This document shows, one piece after another, positions 19,762 to 28,378 of a stretch of DNA of 64,000 nt. The notes beneath the pieces were generated by a model that was given only the letters and a program-made list of their open reading frames with translations, was not told the origin of the DNA and ran no database searches. Position 1 is the first letter of the stretch. Each line of letters begins with the position of its first letter. The translations under genes and the position numbers were made by a program. Source of the DNA: Escherichia ruysiae (GTDB lineage Bacteria > Pseudomonadota > Gammaproteobacteria > Enterobacterales > Enterobacteriaceae); the NCBI RefSeq assembly GCF_031323975.1, contig NZ_JAVIWS010000001.1:930001-994000 (forward strand). Reading direction: 5' to 3'.

Positions 19762-19867
19762 GAGATCTACTCCATTTCCGGACTGCTCAAGACGAGGTAT
19801 AAAGAATATTCTATAGCGCCCTGGTGAGAGTCACCAGTTTTCTGATCTTGATAAAATGGAGTTTTAC

Positions 19868-20329
19868 ATGAAGGCTTTCAACAAGCTGTTTTCCCTCGTT
19901 GTTGCATCTGTTCTGGTTTTCTCTCTCGCTGGCTGTGGTGACAAAGAAGAATCAAAGAAATTTAGTGCCAATCTGAACGGTACTGAAATTGCCATTACCT
20001 ATGTCTACAAAGGCGACAAGGTGCTTAAGCAATCTTCAGAAACCAAAATTCAGTTTGCAACCATCGGTGCAGCTAACAAAGAAGAGGCGGCTAAAAAGCT
20101 TGAGCCGTTAAGTGCAAAATATAAAAACATTGCTGGCGTTGAAGAAAAATTAACCTTTACTGATACTTACGCGCAGGAAAACGTGACTATCGATATGGAA
20201 AAAGTTGATTTTAAAGCCCTGCAGGGTATTTCCGGCATTAACATTTCTGCTGACGATGCCAAAAAAGGTATCACTATGGCGCAAATGGAACTGGTGATGA
20301 AAGCCGCTGGCTTTAAAGAAGTGAAATAA
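19868..20329 (+). CDS. yehR: YehR, outer-membrane-type lipoprotein (DUF1307)
   Basis: A 153-residue lipoprotein: the signal peptide ends in lipobox LAGC with Cys23. The mature domain is a DUF1307 fold with repeated lysine-rich strands and no known activity. The ATG at 19868 is preferred over 19856 because it opens the signal peptide directly. The 106 bp between the deletion scar and this gene should hold its promoter. Intact despite the adjacent deletion. Confidence 0.93.
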   Translation: MKAFNKLFSLVVASVLVFSLAGCGDKEESKKFSANLNGTEIAITYVYKGDKVLKQSSETKIQFATIGAANKEEAAKKLEPLSAKYKNIAGVEEKLTFTDTYAQENVTIDMEKVDFKALQGISGINISADDAKKGITMAQMELVMKAAGFKEVK

Positions 20330-20335
20330 TCTGCC

Positions 20336-20362
20336 GGAGGCCATGCTCTCTGCATGGCCTCC
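20336..20362. terminator. Hairpin between convergent yehR and yehS
   Basis: Eleven-base perfect stem GGAGGCCATGC/GCATGGCCTCC with a five-base loop. Neither side has a good T run, but the place between two convergent stops suggests a shared terminator or transcript-end stabiliser. Confidence 0.6.
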
Positions 20363-20371
20363 AGACCTGTC

Positions 20372-20842
20372 TTAGTTTTTCTTCACATGCTGGCGCGCAG
20401 CCAGTCCACGCAGAAAATAACGCAAGAATTGATCGCCGCATTCGCGGAAGTTTTTATGATCCGGTGCGCGCATCATCGCAGTAATTTCCGGCATAGAAAC
20501 GCGGAACTGCTGTTCGGTGAGGATCGCCAGGATATCATCGGTTTTCAGTGAAAACGCGATGCGCAATTTTTTCAGCACAATATTGTTATTAATACGACGT
20601 TCCGGCTCCAGTGCCGGTGCAGACTCATCCCTGCCGCGTTTTTCGTAAATCAGACCATTCAGGAATGAGGACAAAATAATGTCCGGACAACGTTGAAAAC
20701 CTTCTTCATCTTCTTTACGCAACCAGATGGCAATCTGTTCGGCAGTGGTTTCGACATTGCCCAGCGCCAGAATGCGCACCAGGTCGTTATTATTGGCTTT
20801 TAAAATGTAGCGCACGCTGCGCAGAATATCATTACTTAGCAT
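20372..20842 (-). CDS. yehS: YehS, DUF1456 protein
   Basis: A 156-residue cytoplasmic protein made of two DUF1456 repeats of about 70 residues: compare NDILRSVRYILKANNNDLVRILALG with NNIVLKKLRIAFSLKTDDILAILTE. No enzymatic motif is visible and the function is unknown. It lies 46 bases downstream of btsR on the same strand, so it may be cotranscribed with btsSR. The start MLSND was chosen over an upstream extension because it begins the conserved repeat. Confidence 0.93.
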   Translation of the reverse strand: MLSNDILRSVRYILKANNNDLVRILALGNVETTAEQIAIWLRKEDEEGFQRCPDIILSSFLNGLIYEKRGRDESAPALEPERRINNNIVLKKLRIAFSLKTDDILAILTEQQFRVSMPEITAMMRAPDHKNFRECGDQFLRYFLRGLAARQHVKKN

Positions 20843-20888
20843 GAGGCCTTCAGGTGTTGATGAGGCAAAAAGCCATTTTAGCAGTCTT

Positions 20889-21608
20889 TTACAGGCCAAT
20901 CGCCTCTTTTAAGCTTTTCAGATAACGGCGGCTGACCGGCACGGTTAAGCCATTACGCAAAATCAACTCGGCCTGGCCATTATCTTCCAGGCGAATCTCC
21001 TGCAAATGCGCGAGGTTAACCAGATACTGACGATGGCAGCGTAGTAGTGGTGTACGACTCTCCAGGGTGCGTAATGTCAGTTCAGTAAAGCCCTCTTTCC
21101 CTTCGTGACTGGTGACGTAAACACCGCTCATCCGACTGCTGACAAACGCTACATCTTTCATTTGCAGTAAATAAATCCGACTATGCCCCGTACAAGGAAT
21201 AAATTTCAGCGCCTGCTGATTTTCCGGTAACAGCGAAACATCCTGCTTGCTCCGCTCCTGACGCAAACGCGCCAGCGTTTTCTCCAGTCGTGCTTCATCA
21301 ATTGGCTTCAGCAGATAGTCAAAGGCATGTTCTTCAAAGGCTTTAATAGCGTATTCGTCAAACGCGGTGAGAAAAACAATATACGGACGATGTTCCGGGT
21401 CGAGCATCCCCACCATTTCCAGACCACTGATGCGCGGCATCTGGATATCGAGAAACAGCACATCCGGGCGCAGTTTATGCACCGCGCCGATCCCTTCCAC
21501 GGCGTTTGAACACTCACCAACGATTTCAATATCGCTCTGCTCCTGCAAAAATACGCGCAGGTTTTCCCGTGCTAACGGTTCATCATCGACAATTAAGACT
21601 TTAATCAT
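20889..21608 (-). CDS. btsR: BtsR (YehT), LytTR response regulator
   Basis: A 239-residue response regulator. The receiver domain has the phosphoacceptor Asp54 (LFLDIQMP), and a LytTR DNA-binding domain follows from about residue 135. With BtsS it responds to extracellular pyruvate and activates the pyruvate transporter gene btsT (yjiY) in E. coli. The start overlaps the btsS stop by four bases (ATGA, 21605-21608). The earlier in-frame ATG at 21623 lies inside btsS and is less likely. Confidence 0.96.
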
Positions 21609-23290
21609 GCCTCGTCCCTCCATGGCAGTCGTAACGTTATTCGGGTGTAACTATCAGGCTCACAGGCGACGCTTATCCCATAGTCATCGCCAAACCGCTC
21701 ACGTAAACGCTTATCCACCAGATTCATCCCCAGCCCACTGGCATTGGTTGCCGGTTGATACAAACCGGCATTGTCTTCGATCTCCAGCATCAAATGTTGC
21801 CCTTCACGCCTTGCGCTAATTGCCACTCGCCCTGTATCCAGCAGTTGTGAGGTTCCATGTTTAATAGCGTTTTCCACTATTGGTTGCAGGGTAAACGCGG
21901 GCAACTGCTGCCGGGATAATTCCTCCGGAATAGCAATGTTGACCTGCAACCGTGACTGGAAGCGCGCCTTTTCAATTTGCAGATAAGCATTCACGTGTTC
22001 AATTTCGTCGGCGAGAGTAACAAACTCCGAAGGCCGCTTTAAGTTTTTGCGGAAAAAAGTGGAAAGATACTGCACCAGTTGGCTGGCCTGTTCGCTGTCG
22101 CGGCGGATAACGGCTTTAATGGTGTTAAGCGCATTGAACAGGAAATGGGGATTCACCTGGGCGTGAAGCAGTTTAATTTCTGACTGCGTGAGCATCGCTT
22201 TTTGCCGCTCATATTGCCCGGCGAGGATCTGCGCCGAAAGCAATTGCGCAATCCCTTCCCCCAGCGTGCGGTTGATTGAGCTGAACAAACGGTTTTTCGC
22301 TTCATACAATTTGATGGTGCCCATCACCCGCTGATTCTCACCACGCAACGGAATCACCAGCGTCGAACCCAGTTTGCATTGCGGATGCAAAGAGCAACGG
22401 TAAGGCACTTCGTTGCCATCGGCGTAGACCACTTCGCCAGTTTCAATCGCTTTTAAGGTGTAGGTTGAGGAAATCGGTTTGCCTGGCAAATGATGGTCGT
22501 CACCAATTCCGGTAAAGGCCAGCAATTTCTCGCGATCGGTAATGGCTACTGCGCCAATATCCAGTTCCTGATACAGCACCTGTGCCACTTTCATGCTGTT
22601 CACTTCGTTAAAACCCTGGCGCAAAATGCCTTCCGTCGAGGCCGCGACTTTCAGCGCGGTGGCAGAAAAAGCCGAAGTGTATTTTTCAAACATCGCGCGT
22701 TTATCCAGCAATATACGCATAAACAGCGCCGCGCCGACGGTATTGGTGACCATCATTGGCGCAGCAATATTACTCACCAGACGCACCGCATCTTCATAAG
22801 GTCGGGCGATTGCCAGGATGATCAGCATTTGCACCATTTCAGCGACGAACGTGACGGCACCGGCGGTAATGGGGTTAAAGACTTTATCAGTGCGCCCGCG
22901 ACGGATCAGGATGCTGTGTACCAGGCCGCCGAGCAATCCTTCAACGATGGTCGAGATCATGCAACTTAGCGCGGTCATGCCCCCCATCGAATATCGATGT
23001 AACCCGCCGGTCAGACCAACCAGCCCACCGACGACCGGACCGCCGAGTAAGCCGCCCATCACCGCACCAATCGCCCGCGTATTAGCAATCGAATCGTCGA
23101 TGTGCAACCCGAACCAGGTGCCCATAATGCAGAAAATGGAAAAGACGATGTAGCAGAGAAATTTATGCGGCAGACGAACCGTGACCTGCATTAATGGTAT
23201 GAATAATGGCGTTTTACTCATTAACCACGCAATGACTAAAAAAACGCACATCTGCTGAAGCAGCAGCAACACCAGATTAAAATCGTACAT
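21605..23290 (-). CDS. btsS: BtsS (YehU), LytS-type histidine kinase, pyruvate sensor
   Basis: A 561-residue membrane kinase. Residues 1-200 hold the 5TM-LYT sensor region with several hydrophobic segments, then a GAF domain (about 230-360), then a LytS-type phosphoacceptor in [14 protein letters not shown] and an HATPase domain with ENAIKHG and GLGMNLV. It is a high-affinity pyruvate sensor in K-12. The ATG at 23290 (MYDFNLVL) is the standard start. Confidence 0.96.
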
Positions 23291-23377
23291 ACCCGCAAAC
23301 CACACTTCCCTTTAAAACGCGTAACATACATTGCCTGCGTTTAACTTTCTTTGAACTCTTGCAGAAAAATGAGAATT

Positions 23378-23393
23378 CGTGAGTACGATCACT
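23378..23393. promoter_or_regulatory. CRP-like site between btsS and mlrA
   Basis: CGTGA-GTACGA-TCACT is a close match to TGTGA-N6-TCACA with dyad symmetry. It lies 88 bases from the btsS start and 119 from the mlrA start, so it could act on either divergent promoter. Confidence 0.55.
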
Positions 23394-23511
23394 CAAAATC
23401 ACCTGGCAAAAATAAAATCACCCTAACGATGAACTAAAAACGGACAAAACTACCTGGTTCGCAAATCTGCGTCTAAAGTTAAACCGGGACCTCGCGAGCA
23501 AGGGTGAGAGG

Positions 23512-24243
23512 ATGGCGCTTTACACAATTGGTGAAGTGGCGTTGCTTTGTGATATCAATCCTGTCACGTTACGCGCGTGGCAGAGGCGTTACGGATTGTT
23601 GAAACCGCAGCGCACAGACGGCGGTCATCGCCTGTTCAACGATGCCGATATCGACCGGATCCGCGAGATCAAACGCTGGATCGATAACGGTGTGCAGGTC
23701 AGCAAAGTTAAAATGCTACTCAGTAATGAGAATGTTGATGTGCAAAACGGCTGGCGCGATCAGCAAGAAACTCTGCTTAATTACCTGCAAAGTGGCAATC
23801 TACAAAGTCTGCGAATGTGGATCAAAGAACGTGGTCAGGATTACCCCGCCCAGACGCTCACCACACATCTGTTCATTCCTCTGCGCCGACGTCTTCAGTG
23901 TCAGCAACCAACTCTCCAGGCGTTACTGGCGATCCTCGACGGTGTACTGATCAACTACATCGCCATTTGTCTGGCTTCGGCACGTAAAAAACAGGGTAAA
24001 GATGCGCTGGTGGTTGGCTGGAATATTCAGGATACCACGCGGCTGTGGCTGGAGGGTTGGATTGCCAGCCAGCAAGGATGGCGCATTGATGTCCTCGCCC
24101 ATTCCCTCAACCAGCTCCGCCCGGAACTGTTTGAAGGCCGCACGCTATTGGTGTGGTGCGGTGAAAACCAGTCTCCCGCCCAGCAGCAGCAGCTCACCAA
24201 CTGGCAGGAACAAGGCCATGATATTTTCCCACTCGGCATTTAA
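23512..24243 (+). CDS. mlrA: MlrA, MerR-like activator of curli and biofilm genes
   Basis: A 243-residue regulator. The N-terminal MerR helix-turn-helix (residues 3-70) includes YTIGEVALLCDINPVTLRAWQRRYGLLKP and the wing RTDGGHRLF. The C-terminal part resembles a cobalamin-binding-like helical/Rossmann region but without an obvious ligand motif. It activates csgD together with RpoS. GAGAGG precedes the ATG, and the gene is divergent from btsSR. Confidence 0.95.
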   Translation: MALYTIGEVALLCDINPVTLRAWQRRYGLLKPQRTDGGHRLFNDADIDRIREIKRWIDNGVQVSKVKMLLSNENVDVQNGWRDQQETLLNYLQSGNLQSLRMWIKERGQDYPAQTLTTHLFIPLRRRLQCQQPTLQALLAILDGVLINYIAICLASARKKQGKDALVVGWNIQDTTRLWLEGWIASQQGWRIDVLAHSLNQLRPELFEGRTLLVWCGENQSPAQQQQLTNWQEQGHDIFPLGI

Positions 24244-24302
24244 TGATTCGTTAACAAATGCGCTTTACTGTACAATCCTTTCGTTAACATAAGGAGTGCA
24301 TT

Positions 24303-24410
24303 ATGCGCATAGCGAAAATTGGGGTTATCACCCTGTTCCTGTTGATGGCGTTAGGCGGTATCGGTGGCGTCATGCTCGCAGGTTATACCTTTATTTTGCG
24401 TGCTGGCTGA
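24303..24410 (+). CDS. yohO: YohO, 35-residue membrane protein
   Basis: A short frame starting with ATG 24303 after the ribosome-binding site AAGGAG. It encodes [17 protein letters not shown], a glycine-rich hydrophobic stretch, and ends FILRAG. It is almost entirely one transmembrane helix and matches K-12 YohO. Its last 20 bases overlap the 3' end of yehW on the other strand. Function unknown. Confidence 0.9.
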   Translation: MRIAKIGVITLFLLMALGGIGGVMLAGYTFILRAG

Positions 24411-25122
24411 GTAGCTGCACCAACCGTTCAAACAGGCGGTCTACGATGATCGCCGCCAGTGCCACCAGCAACGCCCCCTGAATCACATAAGCAGTGTTAA
24501 ATCCGCTAAGTCCGATGATGATGGGCGTACCCAGCGTGCTGGCTCCTACCGTTGAGGCAATGGTCGCCGTACCAATATTGATAATCACTGAAGTCCGCAC
24601 GCCAGCCAGAATCACTGGCGCTGCCAGCGGTAACTCCACTTTACGCAATCGCTGACCCCGGCTCATTCCCATCCCTTTGGCAACGTCTGTCACGCTGGCA
24701 TCAATCGATCCCAGTCCGGCAAGTGTCGCCTGTAAGATCGGTAGCACGCCGTAAAGGATCAAAGCAATAATCGCCGGTTGCTGACCAAACCCCATCACCG
24801 GAACAGCAATCGCCAGCACAGCTACGGGCGGAAAAGTCTGCCCAACGGCGGCAATGGTTTCGACCATCGGGCGAAACTCCGCGCCCCACGGGCGAGTGAC
24901 AGCAATTCCGGCACCGGTACCAATGATCACGGCAAACAAACTTGAGATCCCCACTAGCCAGAAATGAGCCAGCGCCAGGGCAGCAAAACTTTCCTGCTGA
25001 TAAACAGGCCGAGGTAATTGTGGAAATAAAGCACCAAACAACGGCTGGCTATAGGGTAGCCAGAAAATCAGCCCCACAAACAGAGCAATAAGCCAGAACA
25101 GCGGATCGCGCATTATTTTCAT
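24391..25122 (-). CDS. yehW: YehW, ABC permease of the OsmF-YehYXW importer
   Basis: A 243-residue OpuB/ProW-type permease with about six membrane segments and the BPD signature region [25 protein letters not shown] facing the ATPase. The start [10 protein letters not shown] at 25122 follows the yehX stop by four bases and matches K-12; the upstream extension in this frame lies inside yehX and was rejected. Last gene of the osmF-yehY-yehX-yehW operon. Its 3' end overlaps yohO. Confidence 0.94.
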   Translation of the reverse strand: MKIMRDPLFWLIALFVGLIFWLPYSQPLFGALFPQLPRPVYQQESFAALALAHFWLVGISSLFAVIIGTGAGIAVTRPWGAEFRPMVETIAAVGQTFPPVAVLAIAVPVMGFGQQPAIIALILYGVLPILQATLAGLGSIDASVTDVAKGMGMSRGQRLRKVELPLAAPVILAGVRTSVIINIGTATIASTVGASTLGTPIIIGLSGFNTAYVIQGALLVALAAIIVDRLFERLVQLLSQHAK

Positions 25123-25126
25123 ACGA

Positions 25127-26053
25127 TTACGCCTCCACCAGCAGATCCTGAAAATGTAATGTGCCGCAAGGTTTACCTTGAGCGTCAACCACCGGCAACA
25201 CTTCACAACCACGAGCGACAAACAATGAGAGCGCATCACGTAGCGTCATCTCTTCTGCCAGCGCCTCACCTTCAGCGCGTTCGTTGCGGCGCACATAATC
25301 AGTCACACTACGTAACGAAAGCAGGCGCACACCCAGTTCACTATGCCCAAAAAACTGGCGGACAAAATCATTCTCTGGACGAGTAAGCATCGTCAGCGGA
25401 TTGCCCTGCTGCACCACTTCACCATGATCCATCAACACCAGATGTTCTGCCAGCCGTAGCGCCTCATCAATATCATGAGTGACCAGCACAATGGTGCGCC
25501 CCAGCAAACGGTGAATGCGCGTCATCTCTTGTTGCAACGCGCCGCGCGTCACCGGATCCAGCGCGCCAAACGGTTCATCCATCAGCAAAACTTGCGGATC
25601 GGCAGCCAGCGCACGAGCAACGCCGACTCGCTGCTGCTGACCACCAGAAAGTTGATGTGGATAACGCTCGCGTAAATTCGCCTCCAGCCCCAACAGCGCC
25701 ATTAATTCGTCGATACGATCGTCAATCCGCGCCCGCGACCATTTTTGTAATTGCGGCACGGTGGCGATGTTTTGCGCCACGCTCCAGTGGGGAAATAAAC
25801 CTATCGACTGGATGGCGTATCCCATCCGGCGGCGCAACTCCAGCACTGGCAGCGAGCGAATTTCTTCTCCGGCAAAGCGGATCACTCCGCTGTCATGCTC
25901 CACCAGGCGATTAATCATTTTCAGGGTGGTGGATTTGCCGGAGCCAGATGTGCCAATCAGCACCGAAAAACTCCCTTCCTGAAAATTGAGATTGAGATCG
26001 TTAACGGCTTTTTGTGCGCCGAACAGTTTGCTGACATGGCTAAATTCAATCAT
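25127..26053 (-). CDS. yehX: YehX, ABC ATPase with CBS region
   Basis: A 308-residue ATPase: Walker [10 protein letters not shown] (about residue 34-42), signature [15 protein letters not shown], Walker [14 protein letters not shown]. The C-terminal 60-70 residues form a CBS-type regulatory part ([24 protein letters not shown]), as in OpuA/ProV-type osmolyte importers. It overlaps yehY by eight bases and precedes yehW by four. Confidence 0.95.
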   Translation of the reverse strand: MIEFSHVSKLFGAQKAVNDLNLNFQEGSFSVLIGTSGSGKSTTLKMINRLVEHDSGVIRFAGEEIRSLPVLELRRRMGYAIQSIGLFPHWSVAQNIATVPQLQKWSRARIDDRIDELMALLGLEANLRERYPHQLSGGQQQRVGVARALAADPQVLLMDEPFGALDPVTRGALQQEMTRIHRLLGRTIVLVTHDIDEALRLAEHLVLMDHGEVVQQGNPLTMLTRPENDFVRQFFGHSELGVRLLSLRSVTDYVRRNERAEGEALAEEMTLRDALSLFVARGCEVLPVVDAQGKPCGTLHFQDLLVEA

Positions 26054-27203
26054 TACGTTTCACCTTCAGCAGTGCGATAAGCAAATCGAACAGCGCGTCG
26101 GTAAGCACCGCCAGTACAATCACCGGGATCACCCCCAGCAATACTAAATCAATGGCACTGCTTAACAGCCCCTGGAAAACCAGCGCACCAAAACCGCCTG
26201 CGCCGATTAACGCCGCAATCACCGCCATGCCGACGGTTTGCACCATCACCACCCGCAGGCTGCGCAGAAATACCGGTAACGCCAGTGGTAACTGAACATG
26301 CAGGAAACGCTGCGCCCCGCTCATGCCCATCGCTCTGGCGCTCTCCAACACATCGCGCGGGATCTGGTTCAAGCCGACTACCACGCCGCGCACCAGCGGC
26401 AGCAAGGCATAGAGCACCAGCGCAATCAGTGCGGGTGTCATTCCGGTTCCTGCTATGCCGATCGTCCCCAGCCACGGAAAGGCAGTCACCAGTCCGGCAA
26501 GCGGAGCAATCAGCAAACCAAAGAGCGCCACCGAAGGCACGGTCTGAATGACATTGAGCAGAGAAAAAATCGCCCCCTGCCGCGCGGTGGAAAAGTAGCA
26601 CCAGACGCCCAGCGGCACGCCAATCACCAGCGCCGGCAGTACCGAGCCAAACAGCAACGTCAGATGTTGCGCCAGCGCGTCGTCAAACACATCCTGACGG
26701 TTGACGTATTCTTTCATTAGCGAGAGATCGTTAAGCGCGCCGGAGTACAGCAACCACAGCGGAATGATGGCAATCTGCATATGCAACAACCAGCGCCACA
26801 GCGGATGCGTGGAGATTCGGCGGATGGCATCACTACAGGCCAGCAATGCCAGCGCCACAGCCAACCAGAAACCACTGCCGAGGCTGGTACGCGCCAGCAC
26901 ACTGCCATTTTGCGCCAGTTGTGTCGCTGCCTTTCCCGCGCCCCACACCAGCAATACGAAGACGAATTGCGCAAGAATGAGTGCAAAAATGCTGCCTTTT
27001 CTACCGGGAATAAAACAGGCAGTCAGCCAGGCGCAACCAACGCCTACCAGCATCCAGATCGTTTGCGGCCACAGTTGCCAGAGATGACGCCCCTCACCAG
27101 AGACCAGCCGGTTAGGCGCGTAACTGATAAACGGCAGTGCCGCTGCGATTGCCGTCAGCAACAGCAGCAGCGCCAGAACAGGATTAATACGTAGATAAGT
27201 CAC
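26046..27203 (-). CDS. yehY: YehY, ABC permease of the OsmF-YehYXW importer
   Basis: A 385-residue permease, larger than YehW because of extra N-terminal membrane segments (about 150 residues) ahead of the BPD transporter domain, whose motif [25 protein letters not shown] faces the ATPase. It lies six bases after osmF and overlaps yehX. The transporter was linked to osmotic stress through RpoS; in vitro glycine betaine affinity is low. Confidence 0.95.
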   Translation of the reverse strand: MTYLRINPVLALLLLLTAIAAALPFISYAPNRLVSGEGRHLWQLWPQTIWMLVGVGCAWLTACFIPGRKGSIFALILAQFVFVLLVWGAGKAATQLAQNGSVLARTSLGSGFWLAVALALLACSDAIRRISTHPLWRWLLHMQIAIIPLWLLYSGALNDLSLMKEYVNRQDVFDDALAQHLTLLFGSVLPALVIGVPLGVWCYFSTARQGAIFSLLNVIQTVPSVALFGLLIAPLAGLVTAFPWLGTIGIAGTGMTPALIALVLYALLPLVRGVVVGLNQIPRDVLESARAMGMSGAQRFLHVQLPLALPVFLRSLRVVMVQTVGMAVIAALIGAGGFGALVFQGLLSSAIDLVLLGVIPVIVLAVLTDALFDLLIALLKVKRND

Positions 27204-27209
27204 GAGAAA

Positions 27210-28127
27210 TTACTTCGTCCACCCTTTTTGTTTCAGGTAGTCGGCAGCCACTTTTTTGGCATCCAGTCCTTCAACGGCAATGCTGGCATTCAGTTGCTGC
27301 AATGTTTTTTCATCGAGGCTGGCGAAAACAGGCTGTAACCACTGTGCCATTTGTGGATATTCCTTCAACACCGATTCACGCACCACTGGTGCAGGCGCGT
27401 AGATAGGTTGCACGCCTTGCGGATCGCTTAAGGTTTGCAGTCCCAGCGCCGCTACCGGGCCGTCAGTGCCGTAAGCCATCGCCGCATTAACGCCGGATGT
27501 TTGTTGGGCAGCGGCTTTAATGGTCACCGCCGTGTCGCCGCCTGCAAGTGACAGTAACTGATCCTGATCGAGTTTAAAGTCGTAAGCTTTTTCAAAAGCG
27601 GGTAAGGCATCGGCGCGTTCGATAAACTCTGCCGAGGCTGCCAGTTTGAAGGTGCCGCCCTCTTTCAGATAACGACTCAGGTCGGCAAGCGAAGTGAGTT
27701 TGTTTTTCTCTGCCACATCCTGACGCACGGCGATGGTCCAGGTGTTATTCGCAGGTGCGGGCGTCAGCCAGATTAACTTGTTTTGCTCTGCATCGAGCTT
27801 TTTGACTTTCTCGTAGCCTTGCCCGGCATTTTTCCACGCCGCATCGTTTTCATCTTTAAAGAAGAAAGCGCCATTGCCGGTGTATTCCGGGTAGATATCC
27901 AGCTCGCCAGAAGTAATCGCCCCACGCACCACAGGAGTCGTTCCGAGTTGCACTTTATTGACCGTCGGTACGCCGTGGCTTTCGAGTACCTGCAAGATGA
28001 TGTTGCCGAGTAGCGCGCCTTCGGTATCGATTTTTGAACCGACTTTAACGGGGGAAGCCGCGTGCAGCGGCAGGCTCACGGCTGCCAACATAACCAGTGA
28101 ACCTGCCCAGACCTTTGAGAGTGGCAT
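27210..28127 (-). CDS. osmF: OsmF (YehZ), periplasmic binding protein
   Basis: A 305-residue OpuAC/ProX-like substrate-binding protein. Signal peptide ends LPLHA. The mature protein contains KVGSKIDTEGALLGNIILQVLESHG and DIYPEYTGNGAFFF, typical of the betaine/choline-binding family. First gene of the osmF-yehYXW operon; in K-12 it is RpoS-dependent and salt-induced. Its ligand is uncertain. Confidence 0.95.
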   Translation of the reverse strand: MPLSKVWAGSLVMLAAVSLPLHAASPVKVGSKIDTEGALLGNIILQVLESHGVPTVNKVQLGTTPVVRGAITSGELDIYPEYTGNGAFFFKDENDAAWKNAGQGYEKVKKLDAEQNKLIWLTPAPANNTWTIAVRQDVAEKNKLTSLADLSRYLKEGGTFKLAASAEFIERADALPAFEKAYDFKLDQDQLLSLAGGDTAVTIKAAAQQTSGVNAAMAYGTDGPVAALGLQTLSDPQGVQPIYAPAPVVRESVLKEYPQMAQWLQPVFASLDEKTLQQLNASIAVEGLDAKKVAADYLKQKGWTK

Positions 28128-28270
28128 GATGCTTTCCTCATTCTTTTACTGTTGTTTTCAGCGAATTAAGAGAAAAGCATAGTTGATAATGGCGGGGTTA
28201 GCCTGACTGGGCGGATTCAGTTGCAGAATCAGATAAATACTTAAGAGGCATATTCGGTTCGGCGTTTCCT

Positions 28271-28305
28271 GCCGGATGCGGCGCGAGCGCCTTATCCGGC
28301 CTACA
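28271..28305. repeat. REP element between osmF and bglX
   Basis: GCCGGATGCGGCGCGAGCGC followed by CTTATCCGGCCTAC is a canonical REP unit. It lies about 75 bases past the bglX stop and upstream of the osmF promoter region. Confidence 0.88.
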
Positions 28306-28346
28306 AAGGGCGAAAATTCAGCAAGTTAAGATATGAACATCAGGCA

Positions 28347-28369
28347 AAGGGCGCAAACGTCGCGCCCTT
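28347..28369 (-). terminator. Weak terminator or hairpin after bglX
   Basis: Eight-base perfect stem AAGGGCGC/GCGCCCTT with a seven-base loop directly after the bglX stop. Only three T residues follow on the minus strand. Confidence 0.5.
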
Positions 28370-28378
28370 ACTAAAGCA

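Noticed and set aside
22490..22969. A 159-codon plus-strand frame opposite btsS
   Set aside because: Antisense to the conserved sensor region of BtsS, no signals, atypical composition.
25123..25239. Longer N-terminus of yehW
   Set aside because: It lies wholly within the yehX coding region and lacks a ribosome-binding site; the start at 25122 follows the yehX stop closely.
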